A stretch of DNA of 64,000 bases from Chaetomium olivaceum (GCA_039881045.1 JAYWVB010000094.1:1-64000), one strand, 5' to 3'; positions 33,608-44,248 are shown, numbered from the stretch's first letter. Notes: generated from the sequence alone by a model not told the origin. Numbers and translations: made by a program.

Positions 33608-34223
33608 GTGATGCCTTGAAATCGGGTTATTGTAAAGAGAAGTTGATGTCCCTTTTATGAATTTAGGAAAACTCTTCTAAGTTGGTTCGGTTCATCGCTT
33701 CCATGTAACTCCTGTGTCGCGATATTAATCTTCGGCAATATCTACTGCAATGTGACAACACGGGTTGAGGTTGACTAGGATGGTCTGAAACAAGTGTTGT
33801 TGAGTGATAGCACTAACGTTACACCTTTTTTGAACGTTGAATGCCTTGCGTGTGGCGCCACATAGACGCATTCACCGACTATAGCTCAAAGCGCTACTAG
33901 TTAGAAGCATTCCTTAAGGTAGGGTTTCTGTGGCTTGCAGTCGCAGAGTTAGCAGTCCGTTCACTGGAAAGTTAGTACATGTATTGTCCGGTTCCGGTTC
34001 CCAGCTTCATCAGCTGTTTGTGGAATAGTGGGCCTTATCTTTCACTATCATCACATCCTTTTAGCATGGGTATCATTCTCATTAAATATAGTTCCATCAC
34101 TAGCCCAAATACATACGACCCTAAGCATCATTAAGTGGGTGGTGGCATAAAGTAGGTGTGTGTGCCCGTATGACCAACACCGTAGCTGACCACGGAAAGC
34201 CCTCGATCCAAGCCGTGTCCATG
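33608..34223. other. Intergenic, AT-rich
   Basis: 616 bp between the LINE target site and the SLATT gene end. It is more AT-rich than average. No gene was recognised. Confidence 0.4.
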
Positions 34224-35333
34224 TCATTTCTTGCCCACAATCTCAATCTCACTCCCCGGACCGTCATCATCACGATTAGCCACAGTGATAGAGACCTCAC
34301 GCGGCGCACGCGGCCGGTACTCCTCCGCGCCTCTGACGGCCGCCTTGCCCAGCCCACGGACTTCGGCCAGGGCCCGCTTCTCCACATCATCCACAGCGCT
34401 GTGCACGGCGCTGTGCACAGCACTGCGTGCCGCGTCGCGGCTGTCCTCGGCCGTCTTCTCCATCTGCTTCGACATCCTCGCGAGCGAATCCTCCAGGCTG
34501 CGCACCTTCAGCGCCATGTCGCTTGACTTTTCCTGCACTCCGCTAGCTGCAGACGTCGCCTGGCCCGTCAGCTTCCGAAGGGTGTCGTCCAGCCCGTGCA
34601 GCTTGTTGGCGATGGCGTCGGACTTGGACTTGTCGACGCCGTCGTACTTGATGTCGCGGGAGCTCTTGGCGGCGTTGTAGGCCTCCGGGTTGTTCATCTC
34701 GACGTCGCGCTTGGTTGCCTCGTACAGCTCGCGTACCGCGTTGATCTCCTCGTGGACGTCCAGCGTGCAGCTCTCGAGCGAGAAGTCGCGCTCGCGGTGC
34801 TCGACGAACTCGCGCACCTTCTTCCACTCGCCCGCGCAGTACTTGAAGCGCGCCGGGTAGCCGGAGCCCTTAAGGTAGGTCAGGAAGCCGGCGATGACCG
34901 TGTTGATGGCCCCGAAGGCGGTGATGGCCTTGTTGTTGGCGTTGGCGGCGCCTAGGGCGGTCAGGGACGCGGCCACGATGATCTGCAGGAAGTAGCACAC
35001 ATTGATGATGATGGAGAAGACCTTATAGCTGTCCTTGGCCGTCTGCTCGTTGCGCACGACGCGCGCGTAGAGACCGACGTTATCGGCGGGGCGGTGGGGG
35101 GACAGGCTGAAACCCAGATGGGGCGCCGACGTGATGCCCAGCGTCAGCCGGAAGAGCGCCAGGGCATCGTCGGCGGGAATGCGATTGCTTGCGGCGTGAA
35201 TGTGGCTCGGCGGCAAGGTCGACGATCCGAAGACCGACTCGGCTGTTGTTGTCGCCTGCTCTTCGTCCGGGCGGACCGTGGTCGGGCCCCGGTTCGAGAT
35301 CAGGCGAAGGACAGACCGCACAAAAGACGCCAT
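34224..35333 (-). CDS. Fungal SLATT-domain two-TM protein
   Basis: Single exon, 369 aa. At about residues 105-150 two hydrophobic helices (VFSIIINVCYFLQIIVAASL and AITAFGAINTVIAGFLTYL) are joined by a short loop. They are followed by KGSGYPARFKYCAGEWKKVR and a charged helix. This is the pattern of the fungal SLATT family, a relative of bacterial SMODS/SLOG-associating two-TM effector domains thought to form membrane pores or sensors in conflict systems. The rest is soluble coiled coil with an AVHSAVHSAVDD repeat. No nucleotide synthetase or SLOG gene is adjacent; the neighbours are a LINE and a MITE-like element. The cellular role in fungi is not known to me. Confidence 0.78.
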   Translation of the reverse strand: MASFVRSVLRLISNRGPTTVRPDEEQATTTAESVFGSSTLPPSHIHAASNRIPADDALALFRLTLGITSAPHLGFSLSPHRPADNVGLYARVVRNEQTAKDSYKVFSIIINVCYFLQIIVAASLTALGAANANNKAITAFGAINTVIAGFLTYLKGSGYPARFKYCAGEWKKVREFVEHRERDFSLESCTLDVHEEINAVRELYEATKRDVEMNNPEAYNAAKSSRDIKYDGVDKSKSDAIANKLHGLDDTLRKLTGQATSAASGVQEKSSDMALKVRSLEDSLARMSKQMEKTAEDSRDAARSAVHSAVHSAVDDVEKRALAEVRGLGKAAVRGAEEYRPRAPREVSITVANRDDDGPGSEIEIVGKK

Positions 35334-36253
35334 GTTGTGGGTTCCCTGGAAGAAGGTGAAATGGCCGCCGCCAAGGACAACAACCTGAGATCAAGTGGGC
35401 GCTCCCGACTTTTCAACGATCTCCCCATGCAAGTCTGCCGTGGGCCGGCGATGTCGCACGTTCGCAAGCCTGCATTCTTCCCGAACGCTCTCCCCCACCT
35501 CCATCATCATGTCACCATCCCTAACCTGGGTAGATCGACGGCAGTCCAATGGCTCGCTTGATAACAGATACTGTCCGGGCCGCCATTCGCGATTGAAAAT
35601 CTGTGTGATCGGGCTCATTGGATACTGGCACGACTGGCAAGCAACTTTTGGCGACGATCAATTCCCTGTGTAGGATGTTCAGCTGAGACTTTGATCGCCG
35701 CGACTACGGGATTCGGTTAGCGGGAAGGACTGGCCCGCCTTTAGGCCTTGCAGGGTTGCAGCAGGTTCGCAGCAGCACTGACCGCAGATTCCAATGGAAG
35801 AGAAGTTCATCGAACATGGGTGCGGCGGCTTGTTGAGAGTTGGGTAGAAAACTTTGAGCATTTTTCTCCCAACTTTCTTCAAAAGAGGTACTGGAGTGCC
35901 CTTGTGCTACCTCAAAGGCCCAACTAGAAACATGATGTCGTCTGAGGTCGAAACACGCCTCCCATTTCAGATGCCTGGGTTAGGGCTGACTTGGCGTAAG
36001 TCTAGACCAGACGAACCCCCCATATGCAGGGATGGAGCTTTTTGGGGTTTGACACAAACGCAAGCCACCTGCATGCATGTCCAAAGCGCTGATACCGACA
36101 GATGCTGCGTAAATTAATTCCCACATTTTGGGCAACAATCGGAGCAAACTTGAAGCTGAGACCCCAATACTGATTCCCGGGCGGGCCGGCACTCCTCGAC
36201 GAATTATACGCTCCTCCCGCGTTCCCCACAAAAGCGGCAGAACACGGCGGGAA
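35334..36253. promoter_or_regulatory. Upstream region of the SLATT gene
   Basis: About 920 bp with no coding signal. It ends at the MITE-like element. Confidence 0.4.
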
Positions 36254-36258
36254 CCCCG

Positions 36259-36526
36259 CTCCGTCTGACCAAAAAAACAGGTACACACAAAACCGACCTT
36301 CAGTGGGTCCACCTGCAAGTTCCATTAACACACGCACGACACTTGAACAAGCTGTACGCAAAGTACCAGACAAGATGAGGAAGTTATGCTATGGAAATAA
36401 ATAATGTAATAGTGAAGGATTGCATTGCAACTTGTTATATCAAATTCGGATTTGATTTGGCTGAGAAATCTGGTACGAGACAGCTCTATGTCGCTTGCGT
36501 GTACCTGTTTTTTTGGACAGACGGAG
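36259..36526. mobile_element. MITE-like element with 28-bp inverted repeats
   Basis: The left end, CTCCGTCTGACCAAAAAAAC then AGGTACAC (36259-36286), is repeated inverted at 36499-36526 with one mismatch (A/T at the tenth position); weaker similarity extends about 12 bp further inward. CCCCG directly precedes the left arm (36254-36258) and directly follows the right arm (36527-36531), as a 5-bp target-site duplication would. The 268-bp element has no coding capacity. Superfamily unknown. A hairpin of unrelated origin cannot be excluded without other copies. Confidence 0.6.
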
Positions 36527-36531
36527 CCCCG

Positions 36532-37063
36532 CAACACGATGAACCCTTGGCGATTTGACCGCTGCTGTCCGGTTGTCAGATCATCATCCTGGGTTCTTGT
36601 TTCCCTTCAATGACACGCAGAAGAAGAAAGTGAAAAAGAAGGAGCGGGAGAAGCGGTCTGACCCCTGCGGCACAAATTACGACTTTCTGTTTGAACACAG
36701 CTTGGAAAGGCAGTTGCAGTTGCGCAGTTTGGAAACTGCGCGTTCTGATCTTGGCTTTGACGTCGCATGCAGCCCCTTCCCCTGCCTGACAGCTGCGACA
36801 ATCCACGTTTTGACATCTGTGGGCGTACCCAGATACGGTGGTGCAAATGCGCTTAACGAACTTGGATCTGGTTCGGCAATAGCGACATAGTCTAGGCAGA
36901 GCTCTACGCATTAAGGTCCACCATCGCGCCGTTCCGACCGTGTCTCCCCTGTTCCTTCCTGGTCCTCCACGAGCATCGTCAGGGACGGTATTTGTCATGG
37001 ATAGGGAGACTCGGACTTGACATCATTTGCCCCTGGAAAACCCACTCCAGACCGAGATTCACC
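36532..37063. promoter_or_regulatory. Upstream region of the charged conserved protein
   Basis: 532 bp with no coding signal. The leader before ATG 37064 is TTCACCATGCC, a good fungal start context. Confidence 0.4.
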
Positions 37064-38740
37064 ATGCCGACATACCTCTGTCATGGTTTCCGCTGGCAGC
37101 GGCGGAGTGTGCGGGTGTATGTGATATTGCAGAACCTCGACGACGCATCCCCCGAATGGATAATCCCCGCCAAAAGCTCACAATGTATTCTCAAGTCTTT
37201 TTACGAGGTCTTCGAATTCCTCCCCTACTGCAGCCCAAAAAGGGGCCGCTATACGCCCACCCGGGAACTTGACAGCATCGACGGCAACAGCAACGGGAAC
37301 GGCGACGACGACAGCCGCATCCCCAACTCCTCCAACGGCTCCATCAAAGCGCGCAGTCAGAGCCGCGGCCGTAATCGCTCCCAGAGTCAGAGCACACACC
37401 AGAGCCGTAGCCAGAGCCGCGCAAATCTTCAGCAACCATTACCTCCTCTCCCCACGACTACCGACGACTCTAGCAGCGCTTCCATCTTAGCCGAAGACGA
37501 CTTCAGCGCCCAGTCCTGGTCCGCCATCAAGCTCCTTGAGGAGTACGATCCGAACGATCTGACGGCGGTCTCACGACCCTACGCCTACGTAGCCGACTAT
37601 GCCGTGCGCATCGACCTGTCTTGTTCTATCATCGACGAGATCGCAAAGTATGAGCAGAAACAGCTTCAGAGCACCCACCCTGCCGTCTCCATCTCGTCTG
37701 GGGGGTCCCCGTCCGAAAGCCAGGGATGGTTCGAGGATCTTCGTGATCAACTACAGCACGGCGAGGAAATACGCTGGTATGTAGTCGTCAATAATGATGA
37801 AGTCCGCGATTGGGCAGACGAGGGGTCTGAAAGTACAACCTTTTCCGGGCCACCGGAGCGTGGATACCAGCATCAGCCAGACCAAACATACCAACATCCA
37901 CCTCAACAACAAGCTTCTCATTATCAATCTGAATATCAATTCCAGCATCAACCACCACCAGGCCGCCCGACACCATCACGAGAGCAACGGCAACACCACG
38001 CACAATACATCCACCAGCAACATATTTTTGAGGGAAGTGATAGGGAAAAAAAACAAGTCCCAGATAAAGTACAAACAATAGAACGGGTCAGCCAGGAGCA
38101 GAAGCGTGGACGGCCGCAGCAGCAACAACAGTTAGTATTCGGAGAAAGCGACCAACAACGAAAACAAGACGAAGAGAGGCGACAGCAGCAGTTACTGGCC
38201 CAAAAGCGGGAGCAGCAACGGAAACAAGAGGAGGAAAAGCGGCAGCAACAGTTGGAACAGAGCCGGCAGCAACTGGAACGGGAGCAGGAGGAAGAACAGC
38301 AGAGGCTAGCCTGGAGAGAACTGGAGCTCAAAAAGGCACGCCAACGAGAGCGAGAGCGGCAACGGCAGCGGGAGAAGGAGAAAGAGCTGGAGCGGGAGCG
38401 AGAACGGGAGCGGGAACGGGAAAGAGAACGGGAAAGAGAACGCAAGAAGGAAGAGGAGAAGAACCAGCCGCGAGACCATATCCCGCCATCGACGAATGGG
38501 ATAGACACCAGCGGAACGCCGCCAATGGTACCAGAGAAGGATTTTTTCTTCCCCCGGCCACCAACCGCAAAGTCGAACGCAAACACCAATACGAATACAG
38601 CAGCACCACCACCACCACCACTCCGGCCAAAAATATCCCTCGACTTCGGGAGACCAAAAATACCGGGAGGGAAAGGCGGTGGGCTGAGGAGGTTATTTTC
38701 AAGGGCGAAAGTTCCCGTAGACGGGCGCTTTTCGCCTTGA
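37064..38740 (+). CDS. Conserved hypothetical protein with Arg/Glu-rich coiled coil
   Basis: Single exon, 558 aa. The N-terminal about 55 residues (MPTYLCHGFRWQRRSVRVYV, then LDDASPEWIIPAKSSQCIL) look well conserved and folded. I have seen similar beginnings in filamentous ascomycete proteins without a known function. An RS/QS-rich stretch follows, then a second ordered part (YVADYAVRIDL ... WYVVVNNDEVRDWADEG), then a Gln/His-rich linker. A long charged helix made of repeated RE and QQ units comes next, ending in a basic Pro/Gly tail (LRRLFSRAK). No TM segment. It is probably a scaffold-like cytoplasmic or nuclear protein; function unknown. Confidence 0.7.
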   Translation: MPTYLCHGFRWQRRSVRVYVILQNLDDASPEWIIPAKSSQCILKSFYEVFEFLPYCSPKRGRYTPTRELDSIDGNSNGNGDDDSRIPNSSNGSIKARSQSRGRNRSQSQSTHQSRSQSRANLQQPLPPLPTTTDDSSSASILAEDDFSAQSWSAIKLLEEYDPNDLTAVSRPYAYVADYAVRIDLSCSIIDEIAKYEQKQLQSTHPAVSISSGGSPSESQGWFEDLRDQLQHGEEIRWYVVVNNDEVRDWADEGSESTTFSGPPERGYQHQPDQTYQHPPQQQASHYQSEYQFQHQPPPGRPTPSREQRQHHAQYIHQQHIFEGSDREKKQVPDKVQTIERVSQEQKRGRPQQQQQLVFGESDQQRKQDEERRQQQLLAQKREQQRKQEEEKRQQQLEQSRQQLEREQEEEQQRLAWRELELKKARQRERERQRQREKEKELERERERERERERERERERKKEEEKNQPRDHIPPSTNGIDTSGTPPMVPEKDFFFPRPPTAKSNANTNTNTAAPPPPPLRPKISLDFGRPKIPGGKGGGLRRLFSRAKVPVDGRFSP

Positions 38741-39418
38741 CGGGACGGACATCATTGTCTGAAATCCCCTCAACCGAGATCGGCGGTCAACAGATCCCAT
38801 GGACCACTTGTAGCACCCGCATTTGGGTGGCGGCCATTGATACCCTATCACCACAAGGGATATTTAACGCACCATTGTCCCATTCGCTATGAGTGATTCT
38901 GTGCCAGACAGTACTACCAAACATGATTCCCATGTCATCATCCCTCATTGGCAATGCTCGCTGATTCCCAGAAGTTGCCATGTCCCGAAAAGCCAGAGAT
39001 CCGAAAAGCTAGACGCCGGCCATCCATTCATAAAACCCCCTTCTTCCGGCCATGCCAAATGCAGCTACAAAACCCAGACAAGACGCCAAAACCACCACCT
39101 AGCCCAAGCAATTCGCCCCATATGCAGCGCCCAAACCTTCCAGAAAAGCCAACCCCAGCGACCTTTGCGAAAGAACAAGAAGAAAAAGTTGATCGACCGA
39201 GCCGGTTAATCATGGGTATCATGATGCACCATATCCTGTCCCGTCCCTTCCGTCCCGTTCCCGTCCATTGCCCATAGAGCCCTCCATCCGTTGCCAAACT
39301 ACTACTCCCCCTATCTCAACCAAGCAGCTGCTGTCGTGCACCGGCGGACCGGACGGGTGCCGCTAACCACCAGCCAGCTAACCAGCCAGGCCAGCCAGCC
39401 AGTCAGTGAATCGATAAA
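38741..39418. other. Intergenic, convergent
   Basis: 678 bp between two converging genes. It contains CCAG/CCAGC direct repeats near 39370-39410. No gene is supported. Confidence 0.4.
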
Positions 39419-40714
39419 TCAGCAGCAGCCCCTCCGGCCCCTGCCCCTGCGGTCGCCGTTGCGCTCCCACTCGGCCTCCTCAGCCGTTCCACCACCACCA
39501 CCACCGCCGCCAATAACCGGCGAAAACCCCGGCGAGAACAACCAGCTCCGCCTATCTCTGCCCACGCGGAAACTCGCCCCCTGATTATCAAAGTACCCGC
39601 CACCCCCACCACCACTCCCCGGACCACCACCACTCCCATCCCCATCCCACCCGCCACCGCCATACTCCCCGCCCAAACCACCACTCCCGCCCGCCATAGC
39701 CCCCGTCGCCGCCAGCAGCGCAGCCTGCATCTTGCGGTTCTGCTCGACCAGCTTGCGCGTCACCACACGAAACACCTCCTCCACCCCTTCGCCCGACTCG
39801 GCCGAGATCTCGTGGCAGGCGTCCCACCCGACCTCCTGGCCCCAAAACCCCGACGACCGCTTGCTGCTCGGGCTGCGCGGCTCACAACCACCACCACCAC
39901 CACCACCACCACCCTGAGGCGTGGGTGTATTCACGGTGCCCTGCGACAACCAGCCGCCTCCTCCCGAGGTCGAAGGCTGCGGGGTATCGGCGGCGGAGAC
40001 GGAGCCCCCCCAGAAGGGCGGCGCGCCGGCGGATGGCGGCGGCGTGGAGCCCTGCCCCGCGTTGAGGTGCTCGGCGACGTAGGCGATGCAGCGCTCGAAG
40101 GGGACCTCGCGGCGCGACGGGTCGCGCGCGACCAGGTCGGCCTTGGTGCCCACGACGTGCAGGACGATGTCGGGCGGCAGGTTGCGGCGCAGCTCGGTCA
40201 GCCACACGCCCATCTCGGCGAACGAGGCCGCGTCCGTGATGGAGTAGCAGAGGATGCAGGCGTTGGCGCCGCGGTAGTAGAGGCGGGAGATGGAGCGGAA
40301 ACGTTCTTGGCCGGCTGTTTTGTTGTTGGAAGGGAGGTGAGTATATGGGTAGGTAGGGGGGGGGTGGGGGATTGAGGGTTGCGGGTGGGTAGATGGAGGT
40401 GGTGGGAGTAGGGGTGAAAGGGGGAGGAGTTGAAGTGGAAGTGGAGGGGGGAGTGGCTGGTGAAGCTGGAGGATGTTTGGTGTTGCGGGGTAATAAAAGA
40501 GAAAGGAAAACGCACCGGTATCCCAGATTTGCAGGCGCACGACCGTGTCGGTATCCGTGTCAACAACACGCTTCGTCAGGAAACTAGCACCGACGGTTGA
40601 CGTGATCTGGGACGGCGCAAAGGCGCCTTTGCAGTAGCGCATCACCAGCGAAGTCTTGCCGACCCCCTGGGAGCCGAGCACCACGATCTTGGCCTCGAGC
40701 GACGACGACGACAT
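39419..40714 (-). CDS. Rab-family small GTPase with long insert, prenylated CC end
   Basis: Exons 40516-40714 and 39419-40314, intron 40315-40515 (GTGCGT...ACAG), 364 aa. P-loop GSQGVGKTS; switch II WDTAGQERF is rebuilt exactly across the intron. G4 reads GTKADL (TKxD instead of NKxD) and G5 reads EISAESG. About 80 Gly/Pro/Ser-rich residues are inserted between G4 and G5, and a Gly-rich tail of over 100 residues precedes the terminal GCC, a geranylgeranylation signal. The core resembles Rab5/Rab22-type endosomal GTPases. The 201-nt intron is divisible by three and has no stop in frame, so retention would yield a longer protein. The subfamily is uncertain. Confidence 0.85.
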   Translation of the reverse strand: MSSSSLEAKIVVLGSQGVGKTSLVMRYCKGAFAPSQITSTVGASFLTKRVVDTDTDTVVRLQIWDTGAFSFLFYYPATPNILQLHQPLPPPLPLQLLPLSPLLPPPPSTHPQPSIPHPPPTYPYTHLPSNNKTAGQERFRSISRLYYRGANACILCYSITDAASFAEMGVWLTELRRNLPPDIVLHVVGTKADLVARDPSRREVPFERCIAYVAEHLNAGQGSTPPPSAGAPPFWGGSVSAADTPQPSTSGGGGWLSQGTVNTPTPQGGGGGGGGGCEPRSPSSKRSSGFWGQEVGWDACHEISAESGEGVEEVFRVVTRKLVEQNRKMQAALLAATGAMAGGSGGLGGEYGGGGWDGDGSGGGPGSGGGGGGYFDNQGASFRVGRDRRSWLFSPGFSPVIGGGGGGGGTAEEAEWERNGDRRGRGRRGCC

Positions 40715-41561
40715 GATGTGGGTTGTCTTTGGAGTTGGTCGATAGTGACAACCTACGATGTCGATCAGTTGGTTGCGACAACAACGCGCATGCGATGCAA
40801 TGTGCGCGCGCACAAATGCATGCGTGAGTGCTGTGCAGGTCAAATAACCCTGCGCACGTGAAATAACCTTGTGGCTGTTTTTGTGTAATCAAGGTTTGGT
40901 CGGTGCTTGGTGCTCGCGCGTTGTTGTTGTTGCACTCGATGCTGCACGGGAGTTTTAATAAGATGGTTTCACCTCAGAGGCTGTGCGCGGGGGATCGTGG
41001 ATCGCTGTCAAGGGACAGGCTTGCAGCTGCCCCAGTGATCTGATTTGGCGGCAGGTGACTTGAAATGGGGCGTTTCTGTGGGCCGAGCTTGACGTCACCG
41101 GTTCTGAAGCAAGGGCCGAGGACAAGCGAGTTTCCCCTGATCTGAAGTTTACAAACTCTGACCTTGCGCTTCAGCTGAGTAAGAGTTGAAGTCCCGACGA
41201 ATATCAAGATACATACCTACTTAGGCTGGAGTTTAGTAGTGTCTTTATATAGAGTTCTACATGTTAATGCCGCATTGTGCGCCCGTCAAAGAAGTTTGTA
41301 CAAACACCAAATCACAAGGTCAACTCAGCCCCTAATATTACATCACATAATACCATTTCCTAGAAGTGGAAAGCCGTCCCCCACACATCAAAGGGTTTAT
41401 CCCCTCTGGGGCAGTAAGCCGTCAGACGCCTGGGTACAAAGCGTAAATCAGCCAGTAGAAATGTCAATCAAGCCGGTCTCTATACAACAGTACCTATCTA
41501 ACATGAACGAGATGCATTACATCGCTTTCTATACGCATACCCCCCACATCACCCCTTACAT
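40715..41561. other. Intergenic
   Basis: 847 bp: promoter side of the Rab gene and 3' side of the dehydrogenase. The first 200 bp hold CA/TG-rich repeats (GCGCGCACAAATGCATGCG). Nothing else was recognised. Confidence 0.4.
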
Positions 41562-43281
41562 CTACAACTTCGCCTTCTCGGGCTTCTCCCCCGTCACAGC
41601 CAACCTCTGCGACGGATTAACCAGCGGGTCATACACCGCATGAGCAAGCGAATCCGACGGCGGCGAGGCGTGGTTAAACAAGCTCCTCGCATCAACCATA
41701 CTGGGGTTCAGCTCCGCAATCGTCCTGGCCCCAATCAGCCGCATGCCCATCTCCATCTCGTCCTTGAGCAGCTGCATGGCGCGGTCGACGCCGTCCTGGC
41801 CGTAGGCCGACATGGCGTACAGGAAGGGGCGGCCGATCCCGACGCCCTTGGCACCCAGACAAAGCGCCTTGAGGATGTCGGTGGCGCGGCGCACGCCGCC
41901 GTCGACGTAGATCTCGATCTTGTTTTCGAGCCCCAGCTCGCGCAGCACAGGCATGGTCTCGGCGAGGACCTCGATGGCCGACCGCGCGAACTCGAGCTGC
42001 CGCCCGCCGTGGTTGGACAGCACCACCCCCTGCACGCCGGCCTCGGCGGCCTTGACGACGTCCTCGACCCGCTGCACGCCCTTGAGCACGATGGGCATCT
42101 TGGTGATGGAGCGGAACCAGGGGATGTCGGCCCAGCTCAGGGACGGGTCGATGAAGCTGCTGATGGCGCGGGCGGCGCCTTGGCTGGTGTCAGTGGCTTG
42201 GCCGTTCTGCACGTTGCTGCCTGCGTCGGTGAACTTCATGCGCATGTCCTTCTCGCGTCGGCCGAGCTGCGGGGCGTCGACCGTGATGAACAGGCCCTTG
42301 CAGCCGCGCTTCTCGGCGTGCTGCACGATGCGTTTGGTGATGGCCCGGTCCTTGTTGACATACAGCTGGAGCCACTGGACTTGGCCGGGCGCGGCGGCGT
42401 CGACGATCTCGTCGAAGGCGCACGAGGCGAGGGTCGGGATCATCTGGACCACGTTGTGCTTGTGCGCCGACCGCGTGAGGACCACCTCGCCCTCAACGTG
42501 CCCGAGCTTGCCAAGGGCGGTCGCGGTCACGTAGAAGGGGATGGAGCAAGGGGTACCAAGCATGGTGGTGGAGAAATCGACTTTTTCGACGTCGATCAGT
42601 ATGCGCGGCCGGAACCAGATGCGGTGGAAGGCCGAGTGGTTTTCGCGGAGTGTCTAGGTTCGGGGTTAGTATAAGCCCTGACGTATGCATGTGTACTGAA
42701 GCTGGCTCACAATCTCGTCGTCGGCTGCACTAGAGTAGTATCCCCACGCTGTCTTCTTCATCACTCTCCGCGCGACGGCCTCGAAGTCAAGCAGGTTGTA
42801 GCACTGCTCGAGGAGGGGCATCTCCTGAATTCGCTTCATCCGCTCTTGTTCCTCTGGTGATTCCTCATGCTTCTCCTTGACCACCGTCGACATGTCTACC
42901 GGGCCGAGGTGTTTGGATTTTGGTAGGTACTTTTCCAGCGTGTCAGGGGGATGTATCGGGTCAAACTCTTCGGTCGCATCTTTGCCCTGTGGGGGTCAGC
43001 AACTGTAGAAGTAAAAGCTGTATTCGGAGGAATCTCACCGCATATTTGAGAATGATCTTGGTTCCGCCGGGGTGTTCTATGACTGTAAGTGTCTGGCGTG
43101 ATCTACGAGACGTATAGAGTGCGCACCAGGTAGGAATTCTGTGACATCGTATGCCCTCCCCTAGAATGCGCCGTCAGTGGAGGTTTATCCAGGGTGCAAG
43201 GATGCAACGTACATGCACAATGACCCAGCAGTCATCGGACTTGTTGTGTTGGGCAACCTCGACGCCTGTTAGTTGCGCCAT
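41562..43281 (-). CDS. Cytochrome b5 - FMN L-lactate/2-hydroxyacid dehydrogenase (cytochrome b2 type)
   Basis: Oxidises L-lactate or a similar 2-hydroxyacid on FMN and passes electrons to heme. Five exons: 43213-43281, 43127-43160, 43039-43076, 42711-42986, 41562-42653; 502 aa. The heme domain is split over the small exons: DDCWVIVH-GRAYDVTEFLP-EHPGGTKIILKYA, with the HPGG axial His and a second His in DPIHP. The FMN-binding barrel has SNHGGRQLE (catalytic His), the substrate-binding FITVDAPQLGRREKDMR and YVDGGVRRATDILKALCLGA. The protein starts directly at the b5 domain (MAQLTGVEVAQHNK) with no mitochondrial presequence, unlike yeast Cyb2. I infer a cytosolic paralogue. All four introns have clear GT-AG ends and restore the frame. 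Confidence 0.92.
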
Positions 43282-44248
43282 CTTGAACGGTCTCTTAAAC
43301 GGGCCGTGCCGAGGTTATTGGGATGGATCCAATGTCAATTATGATAAAAAAAAAAAGTAAGGGAGATGACGCAGCAAGTGACGTGAGCGGGTGTGCTTGC
43401 AGAGATTCCTCCAATGGCTTCAAATTTATGTAGGCGGTAAATGTAACCTATGAGGATGGATATGTGAGATTAGTATTCGGAAATGAGAAGACCGAGAAAA
43501 CGAAAGCCGGTCGTTTTCACTAGGGTGGCGTGAGGGAGATGGATTAAGAACGAAATCAGGAACTGAATTGAGAAGACTCAATTCCATCTCGGGAATATCC
43601 CGACCGCATTTGCAAATCCGTCTTGCATGTGTGGTCAGTTCGGCCAAGACTGCGGGGAGAGTGGAGAGCTCCCGACCCCACAGTGGTACCGAGGAACCCG
43701 TTGGTCCGATACAGGGGTAGGCAGTTGGAGAAGGTAATTTACATGTGAAATGGAGAACGCTGTTTTTTCATCATGTAAGGTATGTAAGGTAGTTAGTTAG
43801 TTAATGAGAACTCCAATTAGGTAAGGTACTTGGCATCATCTGGTGTATCCCTTGTAGCCGTCCTACCGGGCCTCTTAAACTTTGTTTCACATCTCACCTA
43901 GGCTTCCACATAACGTGCAGACTACAAGTTGCCAACCTGAGATATAGTAATCATCAGTCTTTGAGTACTCGGACTTTTTGATCTGACACATCAAGAGTGC
44001 TTCCGGCTCACCACAATCTGAGAATAGGGCGTCTGGCCACGGCCTGTAGCAGCCTGTAACTAACATTAATAGAAGTGTGTTGCCTAGGTATATAAGAGCG
44101 GCCATGGTACATGTACCAGGTCGCGCAATCTCCAAACCATCTTGTGGCATCTTACAGTTTCCACGCCCTATCAACTCTTTAACACAACCTGAGTCTCCCG
44201 AGAGCAGACCATCCCAACCGTCACCAATAACAACCACCTCTTCTCAGA
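43282..44248. promoter_or_regulatory. Divergent intergenic region
   Basis: 967 bp between the dehydrogenase and the small Cys protein. It contains the repeat GTAAGGTATGTAAGGTAGTTAGTTAG near 43775-43800 and a good TATA box, listed separately. Confidence 0.45.
44089..44096 (+). promoter_or_regulatory. TATA box upstream of the small Cys protein
   Basis: TATATAAG preceded by GCCTAGG, 153 bp before the first ATG at 44249. It is the clearest TATA box noticed in the window and implies regulated expression. Confidence 0.55.

Noticed and set aside
34391..34429. Tandem GCTGTGCAC units, first considered as a satellite or binding-site array
   Set aside because: They lie inside the SLATT gene and simply encode the AVHSAVHS coiled-coil repeat.
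41640..42674. 344-codon plus-strand frame opposite the lactate dehydrogenase
   Set aside because: An Asp/His/Leu/Gly-rich mirror frame of a GC-rich minus-strand gene; the minus strand has the conserved motifs.
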